NCBI GenBank assembly: GCA_017556665.1
Contig: JAFYMJ010000299.1
Location: forward strand, 1 to 11,205
Length of the DNA: 11,205 nt
Direction of reading: 5' to 3'
Origin: Bacteroidales bacterium
GTDB lineage: Bacteria; Bacteroidota; Bacteroidia; Bacteroidales; UBA932
Positions within the stretch are counted from its first letter, which is position 1. Every line of letters begins with the position of its first letter. Below are positions 1-6,590 of the stretch, piece after piece. Under the pieces are notes generated by a model. It had not been told where the DNA came from. It made no database searches and saw only the letters and a program-made list of their open reading frames with translations. The position numbers were made by a program, and so were the translations under genes.

Positions 1-8
1 AATAACTG

Positions 9-34
9 AGATGGCCTTCTGGTCATCTTTTTTT
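9..34 (+). terminator. Rho-independent terminator of an upstream gene
   Basis: An 8-bp stem pairs 9-16 (AGATGGCC) with 21-28 (GGTCATCT), with one G-U pair and a four-base TTCT loop, and runs into a T tract at 28-34. The layout fits an intrinsic terminator for a plus-strand gene that ends left of the window. Confidence 0.8.
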
Positions 35-40
35 CTTTAT

Positions 41-111
41 ACGAGGCCATGGGCGGCCACGCCATCCAAACTAACCTTACCGCCACAGTCGTTATATCTA
101 TTATGTATAAA
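41..111. repeat. 71-bp intergenic direct repeat, copy 1
   Basis: This stretch aligns without gaps to 207-277, 166 bp downstream, with 62 of 71 positions identical by eye. The first 36 bases differ at a single position; the rest carries the other eight differences. The GC-rich core contains two GGCC blocks that could pair locally. No plausible protein is encoded, and it lies between two converging terminators, which is the usual location of REP- or BIME-like intergenic elements. I do not recognise the family. Confidence 0.75.
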
Positions 112-148
112 GGCAAAATCGGCGATATGGTAAGTTTGTCTTGGTTTC

Positions 149-166
149 GTTGGAACAAGTTCCAAC
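149..166. repeat. Short perfect inverted repeat
   Basis: GTTGGAAC (149-156) and GTTCCAAC (159-166) are perfect reverse complements separated by two bases. The symmetry could be a protein-binding dyad, but there is no adjacent gene start that it would obviously control. It lies between the two copies of the 71-bp repeat and may be part of the same intergenic element. Confidence 0.45.
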
Positions 167-170
167 TTCA

Positions 171-202
171 TCCCTCCCAACGCTGTGCGTCGGGTCCCTC
201 CC
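171..202. other. GC-rich hairpin element between the direct repeats
   Basis: CCCAACGC (176-183) can pair with GCGTCGGG (187-194) around a TGT loop, with one A-C mismatch. The hairpin is flanked on both sides by CCCTCCC blocks (172-178 and 196-202). A similar arrangement, CCTCCCA, a short hairpin, then CCCTCCC, occurs at 8413-8438. The base composition is much richer in GC than the neighbouring genes. The function is unknown; a mobile or structured intergenic element is a guess. Confidence 0.4.
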
Positions 203-206
203 GTTC

Positions 207-277
207 ACGAGGCCACGGGCGGCCACGCCATCCAAACTAACCCTAGCGCCATAGTCGCGATATCTATGACGTACAAA
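207..277. repeat. 71-bp intergenic direct repeat, copy 2
   Basis: This is the second copy of the repeat at 41-111. Most differences between the copies are T/C transitions, which suggests old copies that drifted rather than a recent duplication. The right end runs into the A tract that forms the T run of the minus-strand terminator at 275-300. The left end follows the GC-rich hairpin element, unlike copy 1, which follows a T tract. Confidence 0.75.
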
Positions 278-300
278 AAAAGCGACTGTTAAGCCGCCTT
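275..300 (-). terminator. Rho-independent terminator of the U32 gene
   Basis: On the minus strand AAGGCGGC pairs with GTCGCTTT (two G-U pairs) around a TTAACA loop and is followed by a run of seven T (275-281 as A on the plus strand). It starts 7 bases beyond the stop codon of the U32 gene, so it should end that transcript. It faces the terminator at 9-34. Confidence 0.7.
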
Positions 301-306
301 CTTGTA

Positions 307-1536
307 TTATTCTTCTTCGAACAGGTAAACTTTATCTGATCTTCTTAACCTTTCGGGAACTGCAATGGAGCAGTACTCTCCTTTTACGGCTTTGTCTACA
401 GGTTTCAAATCTACCCTTATCTCTTCTGGAGCAAGTTCAATTACTCCTGTTGACGGGCCAATTATAAGGTAGTTTTTGTTTACACAAATCTCACCTGTCT
501 CAACCAGAATCTCTGCTACTCCAATATTTGAGAAATAGTTTGTAACCTTTCCAACGTAAACTTTTTTCTTGGTTGCCTTGTTGCCGTAAACATCGCTCCA
601 CTCACCAAGTTTGGCACCTTGGTAGTAGCCGTCCCAGAAACCTCTGTTGAATACCTCGCTAACCTCTTCTTTAAGTTTTGCAGCAAACTCTGGAGTGTAT
701 GTTCCGGCAATTACTGCATCGGCAGCGGTTCTGTATGCGTGGGCAACTTTTTTAACATACTCTGCACTTCTGGCTCTTCCCTCAATTTTGAATACGGTTA
801 CACCTGCATCAATTATCTTGTCCATAAACTCAATGGTACACAAGTCTTTAGGTGACATGATATATTTGTTGTCAACCTCAAGCTTTATACCAGTCTCCAA
901 ATCTGTAACCTCATATCCTCTGCGGCACAATTGGAAGCAGGCACCTCTGTTGGCAGAGGCATTGTAGTGGTGCAGGCTAAGGTAGCATTTTCCCGATACA
1001 GCCATGCACAATGCACCATGGCAGAACATCTCAAGCTGTACAAGGTTTCCGCTTGGACCTCTAAGGTCGTTCTCAACAATCTTTTGGGAAATCTCTTTTA
1101 CCTGAGGCAATGTAAGCTCTCTTGCAAGTACCACAACATCTGCAAATTGGGCATAGAATTTTACGGCCTCATAGTTTGATACATTAAGTTGGGTTGAGAT
1201 ATGTACCTCTACTCCAATCTCTCTTGCATAAGAAATTACAGCCATATCGGAGGCAATAACTGCTGTTACCCCGGCAGCTTTTGCCTGGTCAAGAGCCTTG
1301 CGCATTGGCTCAATGTCATTGTTGTAGATAATTATGTTAAGGGTAAGGTAGCTTCTTACTCCGTGCTGGTTACATATCTCTACAATTTTATATATGTCGT
1401 CGGGATTAAAATTGTTAGCAGAATGGGAGCGCATATTTAGGTTGCCAACTCCAAAATAGATTGAATTTGCACCACCCTGAATGGCAGCCATAAGACACTC
1501 AAAATTCCCCGCAGGGGCCATTATCTCTAAATTCAT
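307..1536 (-). CDS. U32 family peptidase-like protein, probable tRNA uridine hydroxylation enzyme (TrhP-like)
   Basis: The 409-residue protein belongs to the U32 family, annotated historically as collagenase-like proteases; characterised members TrhP and RlhA hydroxylate tRNA and 23S rRNA using prephenate. The N-terminus MNLEIMAPAGN matches the family's opening LAPAGN motif. The U32 signature is visible at 169-187: E169, F171, G174, C177, G182, C184 and S187. C177, C184, C200 and C204 form the four-cysteine set expected to hold an Fe-S cluster. FKIEGR lies at 249-254. The size fits TrhP rather than the longer RlhA. The frame is open to 1620, but I place the start at 1536: the conserved motif begins there and a TATCTTTG promoter box lies at 1561-1568, inside the longer version. 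A terminator follows. TrhP identity is inference; U32 membership is secure. Confidence 0.92.
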   Translation of the reverse strand: MNLEIMAPAGNFECLMAAIQGGANSIYFGVGNLNMRSHSANNFNPDDIYKIVEICNQHGVRSYLTLNIIIYNNDIEPMRKALDQAKAAGVTAVIASDMAVISYAREIGVEVHISTQLNVSNYEAVKFYAQFADVVVLARELTLPQVKEISQKIVENDLRGPSGNLVQLEMFCHGALCMAVSGKCYLSLHHYNASANRGACFQLCRRGYEVTDLETGIKLEVDNKYIMSPKDLCTIEFMDKIIDAGVTVFKIEGRARSAEYVKKVAHAYRTAADAVIAGTYTPEFAAKLKEEVSEVFNRGFWDGYYQGAKLGEWSDVYGNKATKKKVYVGKVTNYFSNIGVAEILVETGEICVNKNYLIIGPSTGVIELAPEEIRVDLKPVDKAVKGEYCSIAVPERLRRSDKVYLFEEE

Positions 1537-1560
1537 AGCTGTAAAATCTAAAAATTGGTG

Positions 1561-1568
1561 CAAAGATA
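1561..1568 (-). promoter_or_regulatory. Putative -7 box for the U32 gene
   Basis: The minus strand reads TATCTTTG here, an exact match to the Bacteroidota -7 consensus TAnnTTTG. It lies 24 bases before the ATG, giving a leader of roughly 18 bases. I see no TTTG at the usual -33 spacing, so half of the promoter is unsupported. Confidence 0.55.
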
Positions 1569-1600
1569 CAACAAAGAACCAAAAAAATGCATAAAATGAG

Positions 1601-1608
1601 TACCTTTG
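1601..1608 (+). promoter_or_regulatory. Putative -7 box for rsgA
   Basis: TACCTTTG matches TAnnTTTG exactly and lies 19 bases before the rsgA ATG, giving a leader of about 12 bases. No clear -33 TTTG is visible. The box is only 32 bp from the divergent box at 1561-1568, so the two promoters probably share or overlap their polymerase footprints. Confidence 0.5.
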
Positions 1609-1627
1609 CCACATAGCCAATTATTTT

Positions 1628-2566
1628 ATGGAGACCAGACAGACAGCAACAGTAGTAAAGCATACAGGAAGTCATTACCAATTGTCGGAACTTCCAAAGT
1701 GGGAACTTTTTTCTGCAGTAATAAAGGGAAAACTAAGACTTAAGGGGTTCAACTCAACAAATCCAATTGCCGTTGGAGATGTAGTTGAGTATGAGCGTAC
1801 TGCAGATGAGTTGGCTACAATAAAAAGCATTCTTCCGCGCAAGAACTACATAATTAGAAAATCTACCAATCTATCAAGACAATCGCATATAATTGCAAGT
1901 AATCTTGATATGGTGTTTCTTGTAACAACCATAGATTTTCCAGAGGTAAAGTTGCCATTTGTGGACAGATTTCTTGTAACATGCGAAGCCTACAATGTGC
2001 CGGTTACAATTATTGTCAACAAGGTAGACCTTTACTCAGAGGAGTCGCAGCTTATGCTTGACCGCTTTAAGGAGATTTATTCAGATGCGGGGTACAGAAT
2101 AATAGAGTGTTCTGCAATTACCAAACAGGGTATAGAGGAGATTAGAGAGTGCTGTAAAGATAAGGTGGTACTTTTTAGCGGGCAGAGCGGCGTAGGAAAA
2201 TCTTCTCTTATAAAGGAACTTGACCCCTCTTTGGATTTGAAAGTTGGAGAGATATCTGCATATCACCTTCAGGGAAAACATACTACAACATTCTATCAGA
2301 TGCATCCAATAAGCAGTGGCGGTTTTGTTATTGATACCCCTGGGATAAGGGGATTTGGTCTTGTAGATGTAAATGAACTTGAACTCAGCGGTTATTTTCC
2401 AGAGATGTTAAGGGTAGAGGATAACTGCAAGTTTGCCCCTTGTACCCATACCCACGAGCCTGGTTGTGCTGTAAAGGAGGGGGTAGAGAAAGGAACAATC
2501 TCTCCAGAAAGATATGAATCTTATCTGGGTATGCTGGATGAGGAAGATGGGGGAAAATACAGGTAG
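1628..2566 (+). CDS. rsgA: Ribosome small-subunit-dependent GTPase A (RsgA)
   Basis: RsgA (YjeQ) is a GTPase that binds the 30S subunit late in assembly and checks its maturation before 70S formation. The 312-residue product shows the full layout. An N-terminal OB fold spans roughly residues 5-65. A circularly permuted GTPase domain follows, with G4 NKVD at 131-134, G5 CSA at 161-163, the P-loop GQSGVGKSS at 185-193, a switch region around KHTTT at 217-221, and G3 DTPG at 236-239. A C-terminal zinc site has C267, C272, H274 and C280. The G4-G5-G1-G3 order is diagnostic. The length is normal and all key residues are present. The MATE gene follows after 12 bases, so the two are probably co-transcribed. 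Confidence 0.97.
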   Translation: METRQTATVVKHTGSHYQLSELPKWELFSAVIKGKLRLKGFNSTNPIAVGDVVEYERTADELATIKSILPRKNYIIRKSTNLSRQSHIIASNLDMVFLVTTIDFPEVKLPFVDRFLVTCEAYNVPVTIIVNKVDLYSEESQLMLDRFKEIYSDAGYRIIECSAITKQGIEEIRECCKDKVVLFSGQSGVGKSSLIKELDPSLDLKVGEISAYHLQGKHTTTFYQMHPISSGGFVIDTPGIRGFGLVDVNELELSGYFPEMLRVEDNCKFAPCTHTHEPGCAVKEGVEKGTISPERYESYLGMLDEEDGGKYR

Positions 2567-2578
2567 TTTGCAGCACAA

Positions 2579-3877
2579 ATGAACAGAAGTGTCTTAAAAT
2601 TAGCCGTTCCAAGTATTTTAGCAAACATAACTGTTCCACTTGTTGGAATGGTAGACTTGGCTATTGCCGGCAGGTTGGGAGATGCCTCTGTTATAGGAGC
2701 TGTTGCAATTGCAACAATGCTTTTTGATTTGCTGTACTGGAATATGGCCTTTTTAAGGTTGGGAACAGGTGGACTGATTGCACAGGCATTTGGGAAGGGA
2801 GACAATAAAGAGATATCAAGGGTATTTGTACAAGGTATTTCAACAGCAGCTCTCCTTGCATTGTTTGTACTGGCTATACAATATCTGTTTGTTAAAGCAG
2901 CTTTTCTGTTTATAGAGTGTACACCTCAGGTGCAGAATCTTGCTACAGAGTATTTCTTTATAAGGATATGGGCAGCCCCGGCTACAATAAGCCTTTATGT
3001 CTTTAAGGGGTTTTACATTGGAATGCAGAATACAGTTATTCCAATGGCAGTGGAGCTTACAATAAATGTTACTAACATATTGGCCAGCGTATACTTTGCG
3101 TTGTACACTCCAATGGGTTTTGCAGGAATAGCGGCAGGAACAGTTGTGGCACAATATAGTGGAATGGCTCTCTCTATTGTTTTTCTCTTTTCCCGATACA
3201 GATATCTGTTTGCAGATGTAAAGATACTCGCCTGTATAAAGCTTGGGGAGATGAAGAGTTTCTTTGTCCTTAATGCCGATTTGCTGGTAAGGTCTTTATG
3301 CTTTTTGTTTGTGTATGTTGGGTTTACATCGCTTTCTGCAAAATATGGCGATGTTGCCTTGGCAGTATGCTCAATTATGATGAAGCTTATGATGCTTTTC
3401 TCATACTTTGTAGATGGATTTGCATACGCAGCAGAGGCCCTTACGGGGCGTTTTATTGGGGCAAAGGATGCAACATCGTTGCATAGGGCGATAAAGATAA
3501 TCTTTGTGTGGAGCGGCATTATTGGGGTGGTATCTACATTTGTGTACCTTATAGCTGCAGATGATATGATTCTTCTAATGACAAAAGATGCCAATGTTAT
3601 TGAGGCATCTGGGGAATATATTGGATGGATGCTGGTTATGCCAATAATCAGTTGTCTTGCATTTACCTGGGATGGGGTTTACATAGGGGCAACCGCCTCA
3701 AAAGCAATAAGGAACTCAATGCTATGGGCGGTTGTAGGATTTTTTGCAGTCTATTATGCTTTAAGCCATTCATTAGGACTGCACGCTTTATGGGGTGCAT
3801 ATATAATTCATCTGCTTGCAAGATCTGCCTATCTTACAGTAAGGGCAAAAAAAGATGTATTCTCAAGAGTTGGGTAA
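2579..3877 (+). CDS. MATE family efflux transporter, DinF-like
   Basis: This 432-residue inner-membrane protein has about twelve hydrophobic segments in two similar halves, as expected for MATE exporters, which expel organic cations and drugs using a Na+ or H+ gradient. Features of the DinF branch are the opening LAVPSILANITVPLVGMVD (7-25), a conserved region around NADLLVRSLCF near the start of the second half, then FAYAAEALTGRFIGA, and a late DGVYIGATAS segment. The length is typical and the frame intact. There is no promoter in the 12-base gap after rsgA, so it is likely the second gene of that operon, although the two functions are unrelated. The substrate cannot be read from the sequence. 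The stop codon lies 2 bp from that of the convergent sod gene, with no terminator visible between them. Confidence 0.94.
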   Translation: MNRSVLKLAVPSILANITVPLVGMVDLAIAGRLGDASVIGAVAIATMLFDLLYWNMAFLRLGTGGLIAQAFGKGDNKEISRVFVQGISTAALLALFVLAIQYLFVKAAFLFIECTPQVQNLATEYFFIRIWAAPATISLYVFKGFYIGMQNTVIPMAVELTINVTNILASVYFALYTPMGFAGIAAGTVVAQYSGMALSIVFLFSRYRYLFADVKILACIKLGEMKSFFVLNADLLVRSLCFLFVYVGFTSLSAKYGDVALAVCSIMMKLMMLFSYFVDGFAYAAEALTGRFIGAKDATSLHRAIKIIFVWSGIIGVVSTFVYLIAADDMILLMTKDANVIEASGEYIGWMLVMPIISCLAFTWDGVYIGATASKAIRNSMLWAVVGFFAVYYALSHSLGLHALWGAYIIHLLARSAYLTVRAKKDVFSRVG

Positions 3878-3879
3878 AG

Positions 3880-4470
3880 CTACCTTATGTGGTGATATCT
3901 TTTCTCCACACTCTTCCATGCAACAATATTCCAGAAATTTTCTATGTATTTACCCCTTTGGTTCTGATAATCCAGATAGTATGCATGTTCCCACACATCA
4001 AGGGTAAGCAGTGGAGTAAGCTCATCATCAAGCGGGCATTTTGCATTTGGGGTCTGGGTTATAAAAAGTTTTCCACTATTGTCGGCCGACAACCATACCC
4101 AACCACTTCCAAAAAGAGAAAGGGCTGCAGCAGAAAAGGCTGCTTTAAAGGCATCAAAACATCCCCATTGGGAATTTATCACTTCTAGCAAGGCTCCGCC
4201 AGGTTTTCCACCACCTTTTGGACAAAGGGAATTGAAGAAGAAAATATGGTTGTATGTTTGGGCAGCATTATTGTATAATACCCCTTCGCTGTTGCGTATA
4301 ATGTTCTCCAGTTCCATATTTTTAAAAGGTGTCCCCTCTATAAGTTTGTTGAGGTTGCCAATGTATGTGGCGAGATGTTTTCCATAGTGGAAGTTAATGG
4401 TGTTCTCAGAAATATAGGGTTCCAACGCATTTGGCAAGTAATGCAATTTAGGCAATTTGAAAGTTTCCAT
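3880..4470 (-). CDS. sodB: Superoxide dismutase, Fe/Mn family (iron-type residues)
   Basis: The enzyme converts superoxide to oxygen and hydrogen peroxide in the cytoplasm. The 196-residue product carries the four metal ligands: H28 (in NFHYGKH), H75 (NNAAQTYNH), D158 and H162 (DVWEH). Q71 before the second ligand, together with FGSGW at 120-124 rather than a Gln in that loop, is the iron-type pattern; enzymes of Bacteroides and Porphyromonas relatives can also be cambialistic, so use of manganese is not excluded. The length is normal and there is no signal peptide. The gene is divergent from fbp across 105 AT-rich bases. I found no good TAnnTTTG box for it, so its promoter is undefined. Confidence 0.96.
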   Translation of the reverse strand: METFKLPKLHYLPNALEPYISENTINFHYGKHLATYIGNLNKLIEGTPFKNMELENIIRNSEGVLYNNAAQTYNHIFFFNSLCPKGGGKPGGALLEVINSQWGCFDAFKAAFSAAALSLFGSGWVWLSADNSGKLFITQTPNAKCPLDDELTPLLTLDVWEHAYYLDYQNQRGKYIENFWNIVAWKSVEKRYHHIR

Positions 4471-4521
4471 ATAAAAATGTTTTTAAATGTGATTTTTATA
4501 TGTATAACAATCCATTTTTTA

Positions 4522-4553
4522 TTTGGTTTATCATCTTTAATTAACGAACTTTG
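4522..4553 (+). promoter_or_regulatory. Putative fbp promoter
   Basis: TTTG at 4522-4525 and GAACTTTG at 4546-4553 are separated by 20 bases, the spacing expected for Bacteroidota -33/-7 promoters. The -7 box differs from TAnnTTTG at its first base only. Transcription would start near 4559, leaving a leader of about 17 bases before the ATG at 4576. This is the only site in the window where both elements are clear. Confidence 0.6.
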
Positions 4554-4575
4554 TAAGACGTCTAAAAATTGAGCT

Positions 4576-6531
4576 ATGAAAAGAGATCTTAAATTTCTTC
4601 AATTACTTGCAAAGAGTTTCCCTTCTATTCAAGCTGCAAGCACAGAGATAATAAACTTGGAGGCAATTCTTAATTTGCCAAAAGGAACAGAACATTACGT
4701 TACAGACCTTCACGGAGAGCATGAGGCATTTGAACATGTATTGAGAAATGCATCGGGAGTAATAAAGAGAAAAGTAGAGGAGGTTTTTGGACACAACCTT
4801 ATGCAAAGCGAGAAACAGGATTTGTGTACCCTGATATATTATCCTGTAGACAAACTTAAAATAATCAGACAACAGCAGGGCAAGCATATAAACGAGTGGT
4901 TTAAGGTAACCCTTATGAGACTTGTCCAGATATGTTCATATGTATCTACAAAATATACAAGAAGCAAGGTTAGAAAATCTCTTCCTAAGGAGTACGAATA
5001 CATTATTCAGGAGCTTTTGCACGAGGCAAAGAATGCAGAGGCAAACAAGCATGACTATATAGTTGCAATTATAGAGACAATTACCTCTACAGGTGTTGCA
5101 GACCGCTTTATTATAGCACTTTGTAACCTTATAAAGAGACTTACAATAGACTCGCTTCATATTGTGGGTGACATTTATGACAGAGGTCCGGGGGCACATA
5201 TTATTCTTGATACGCTAAGTACATACCACAGTTGGGACATCCAGTGGGGTAACCATGACCTTGCATGGATGGGTGCAGCAGCAGGAAGCCAGGCTTGTGT
5301 GGCAAATGTGCTTAGAATCTGTTTGAGATATGCCAACCTTAAAACATTGGAAGAGGGGTACGGAATAAATCTAATGCCGCTTGTAACATTTGCAATGGAG
5401 GCATACGGAGATGACAACTGCACAATATTCAGACCTAAAACAACATACGGCGAGCATTTGAACCAAAGACAGGTAAGGCTTATTGCACAAATGCACAAAG
5501 CCATCACAATAATTCAGTTTAAGCTTGAGGGTCAGATAATTGACAGAAGACCAGAGTTTGATATGAAAGAGCGCAAACTTTTGGAGAAGATAAATTACAG
5601 TAAAGGTACAATTACATTGGACGGAAGGGAACTGGTTCTTAAGGATGATGACTTCCAGACAATAAATCCAGACAATCCTTACGCCCTAACTCCAGAAGAG
5701 AAAGAGGTTATAGACAAATTGACCCATAGCTTTGTAAGCAGTAAGCGTCTTGCAGGCCATATGCAGTTGTTGTACTCTCACGGAGCAGCATATCTTGTAC
5801 GCAACTCAAATCTTCTTTACCACGGATCTGTTCCACTAAACGAGGACGGAACTTTCAAGAAACTTAGAATTCAAGGAAAAGACTATGCCGGAAAGGCTTT
5901 GTTCGATAAGGTGGACCAATTGGTGCGTCAGGCATACTTTGAGGATGAGAAGTTGTCGGCGAAGCACTTTGCCCAAGACTTTATCTGGTACTTGTGGTGC
6001 GGCCCGGTATCTCCTCAGTTCGATAAGGACAAAATGGCTACATTTGAGAGGTATTATCTCACCGACAAAGAGGCTCAGAAAGAGGTTAAGGGCTGGTACA
6101 ATGTCCTTAAAGACAAGAAAGAGATATGTGAGATGATTCTTGACGAGTTTAATGTTAAGGGTGAGCCAAGACATATAATTAACGGACATATTCCTGTGAA
6201 ACAGAGCAAAGGAGAATCGCCAATTAAGGCAGAGGGCAAGTTGCTTGTAATTGACGGTGGCTTCTCAAAACCATATCAGGCAGAGACAGGAATTGCAGGA
6301 TATACCTTAATTTACAACTCGTATGGTCTTAAACTTGTGCAGCATGAGCCGTTTGAGAGCAGACAAAAGGCGGTTGAGGAAGGAAAGGACATTATTTCAG
6401 AGACTAAGGTTGTTGAATTCCTTGACAAACGAAAACTGGTGAGGGATACAGATATAGGAGAGGAGCTGCAATTGCAAATTAATGACCTTAAGCAATTATT
6501 AGTTGCATACAGAAGTGGTTTAATTAGATAA
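4576..6531 (+). CDS. fbp: Fructose-1,6-bisphosphatase, class III
   Basis: The enzyme hydrolyses fructose 1,6-bisphosphate to fructose 6-phosphate, the committed gluconeogenic step. The class III form is typical of Firmicutes and Bacteroidota and is unrelated to E. coli Fbp. The 651-residue length is normal for the class (the B. subtilis enzyme is about 640). It has a calcineurin-like metallophosphatase core: DLHGEH at 44-49, GDIYDRG at 198-204, GNHD at 225-228 and H533 plus NGH at 536-538, which together supply the expected metal and phosphate ligands. VIDGGFSKPYQ lies downstream in the C-terminal part. The large region between GNHD and NGH is normal for this class. It is transcribed alone from the promoter at 4522-4553 and followed after 59 bases by the transporter gene, which has its own promoter-like box. 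Confidence 0.97.
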   Translation: MKRDLKFLQLLAKSFPSIQAASTEIINLEAILNLPKGTEHYVTDLHGEHEAFEHVLRNASGVIKRKVEEVFGHNLMQSEKQDLCTLIYYPVDKLKIIRQQQGKHINEWFKVTLMRLVQICSYVSTKYTRSKVRKSLPKEYEYIIQELLHEAKNAEANKHDYIVAIIETITSTGVADRFIIALCNLIKRLTIDSLHIVGDIYDRGPGAHIILDTLSTYHSWDIQWGNHDLAWMGAAAGSQACVANVLRICLRYANLKTLEEGYGINLMPLVTFAMEAYGDDNCTIFRPKTTYGEHLNQRQVRLIAQMHKAITIIQFKLEGQIIDRRPEFDMKERKLLEKINYSKGTITLDGRELVLKDDDFQTINPDNPYALTPEEKEVIDKLTHSFVSSKRLAGHMQLLYSHGAAYLVRNSNLLYHGSVPLNEDGTFKKLRIQGKDYAGKALFDKVDQLVRQAYFEDEKLSAKHFAQDFIWYLWCGPVSPQFDKDKMATFERYYLTDKEAQKEVKGWYNVLKDKKEICEMILDEFNVKGEPRHIINGHIPVKQSKGESPIKAEGKLLVIDGGFSKPYQAETGIAGYTLIYNSYGLKLVQHEPFESRQKAVEEGKDIISETKVVEFLDKRKLVRDTDIGEELQLQINDLKQLLVAYRSGLIR

Positions 6532-6537
6532 AATTGC

Positions 6538-6545
6538 TACTTTTG
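6538..6545 (+). promoter_or_regulatory. Putative -7 box for the AspT/YidE-family gene
   Basis: TACTTTTG matches TAnnTTTG and is followed by CGGCC, the same downstream context as the box at 10033-10040. It begins 6 bases after the fbp stop codon and would leave a leader of about 40 bases. The -33 element is not convincing. No terminator is visible after fbp, so read-through from fbp is also possible. Confidence 0.5.
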
Positions 6546-6590
6546 CGGCCGTTTTTAACAACAAGAATTTACAGAAGATATTTTTAGAAT

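Noticed and set aside
49..240. Small plus-strand open frame over the direct repeats
   Set aside because: It spans the repeat pair and hairpin element; the two repeat copies are read in different frames (offset 166 is not a multiple of three), so no protein repeat is preserved.
41..277. CRISPR array
   Set aside because: Only two copies, 71 bp long with nine differences and a 95-bp gap; no cas genes in the window.
3013..3594. Minus-strand open frame of 193 codons inside the MATE gene
   Set aside because: It lies fully opposite a well-supported MATE gene, shows no domain or motif, and has no promoter of its own.
3625..4188. Plus-strand open frame of 187 codons across the MATE end and sod
   Set aside because: It overlaps the MATE gene in another frame and runs antisense to sod, whose metal ligands are all present; its product is Cys- and Lys-rich and looks random.
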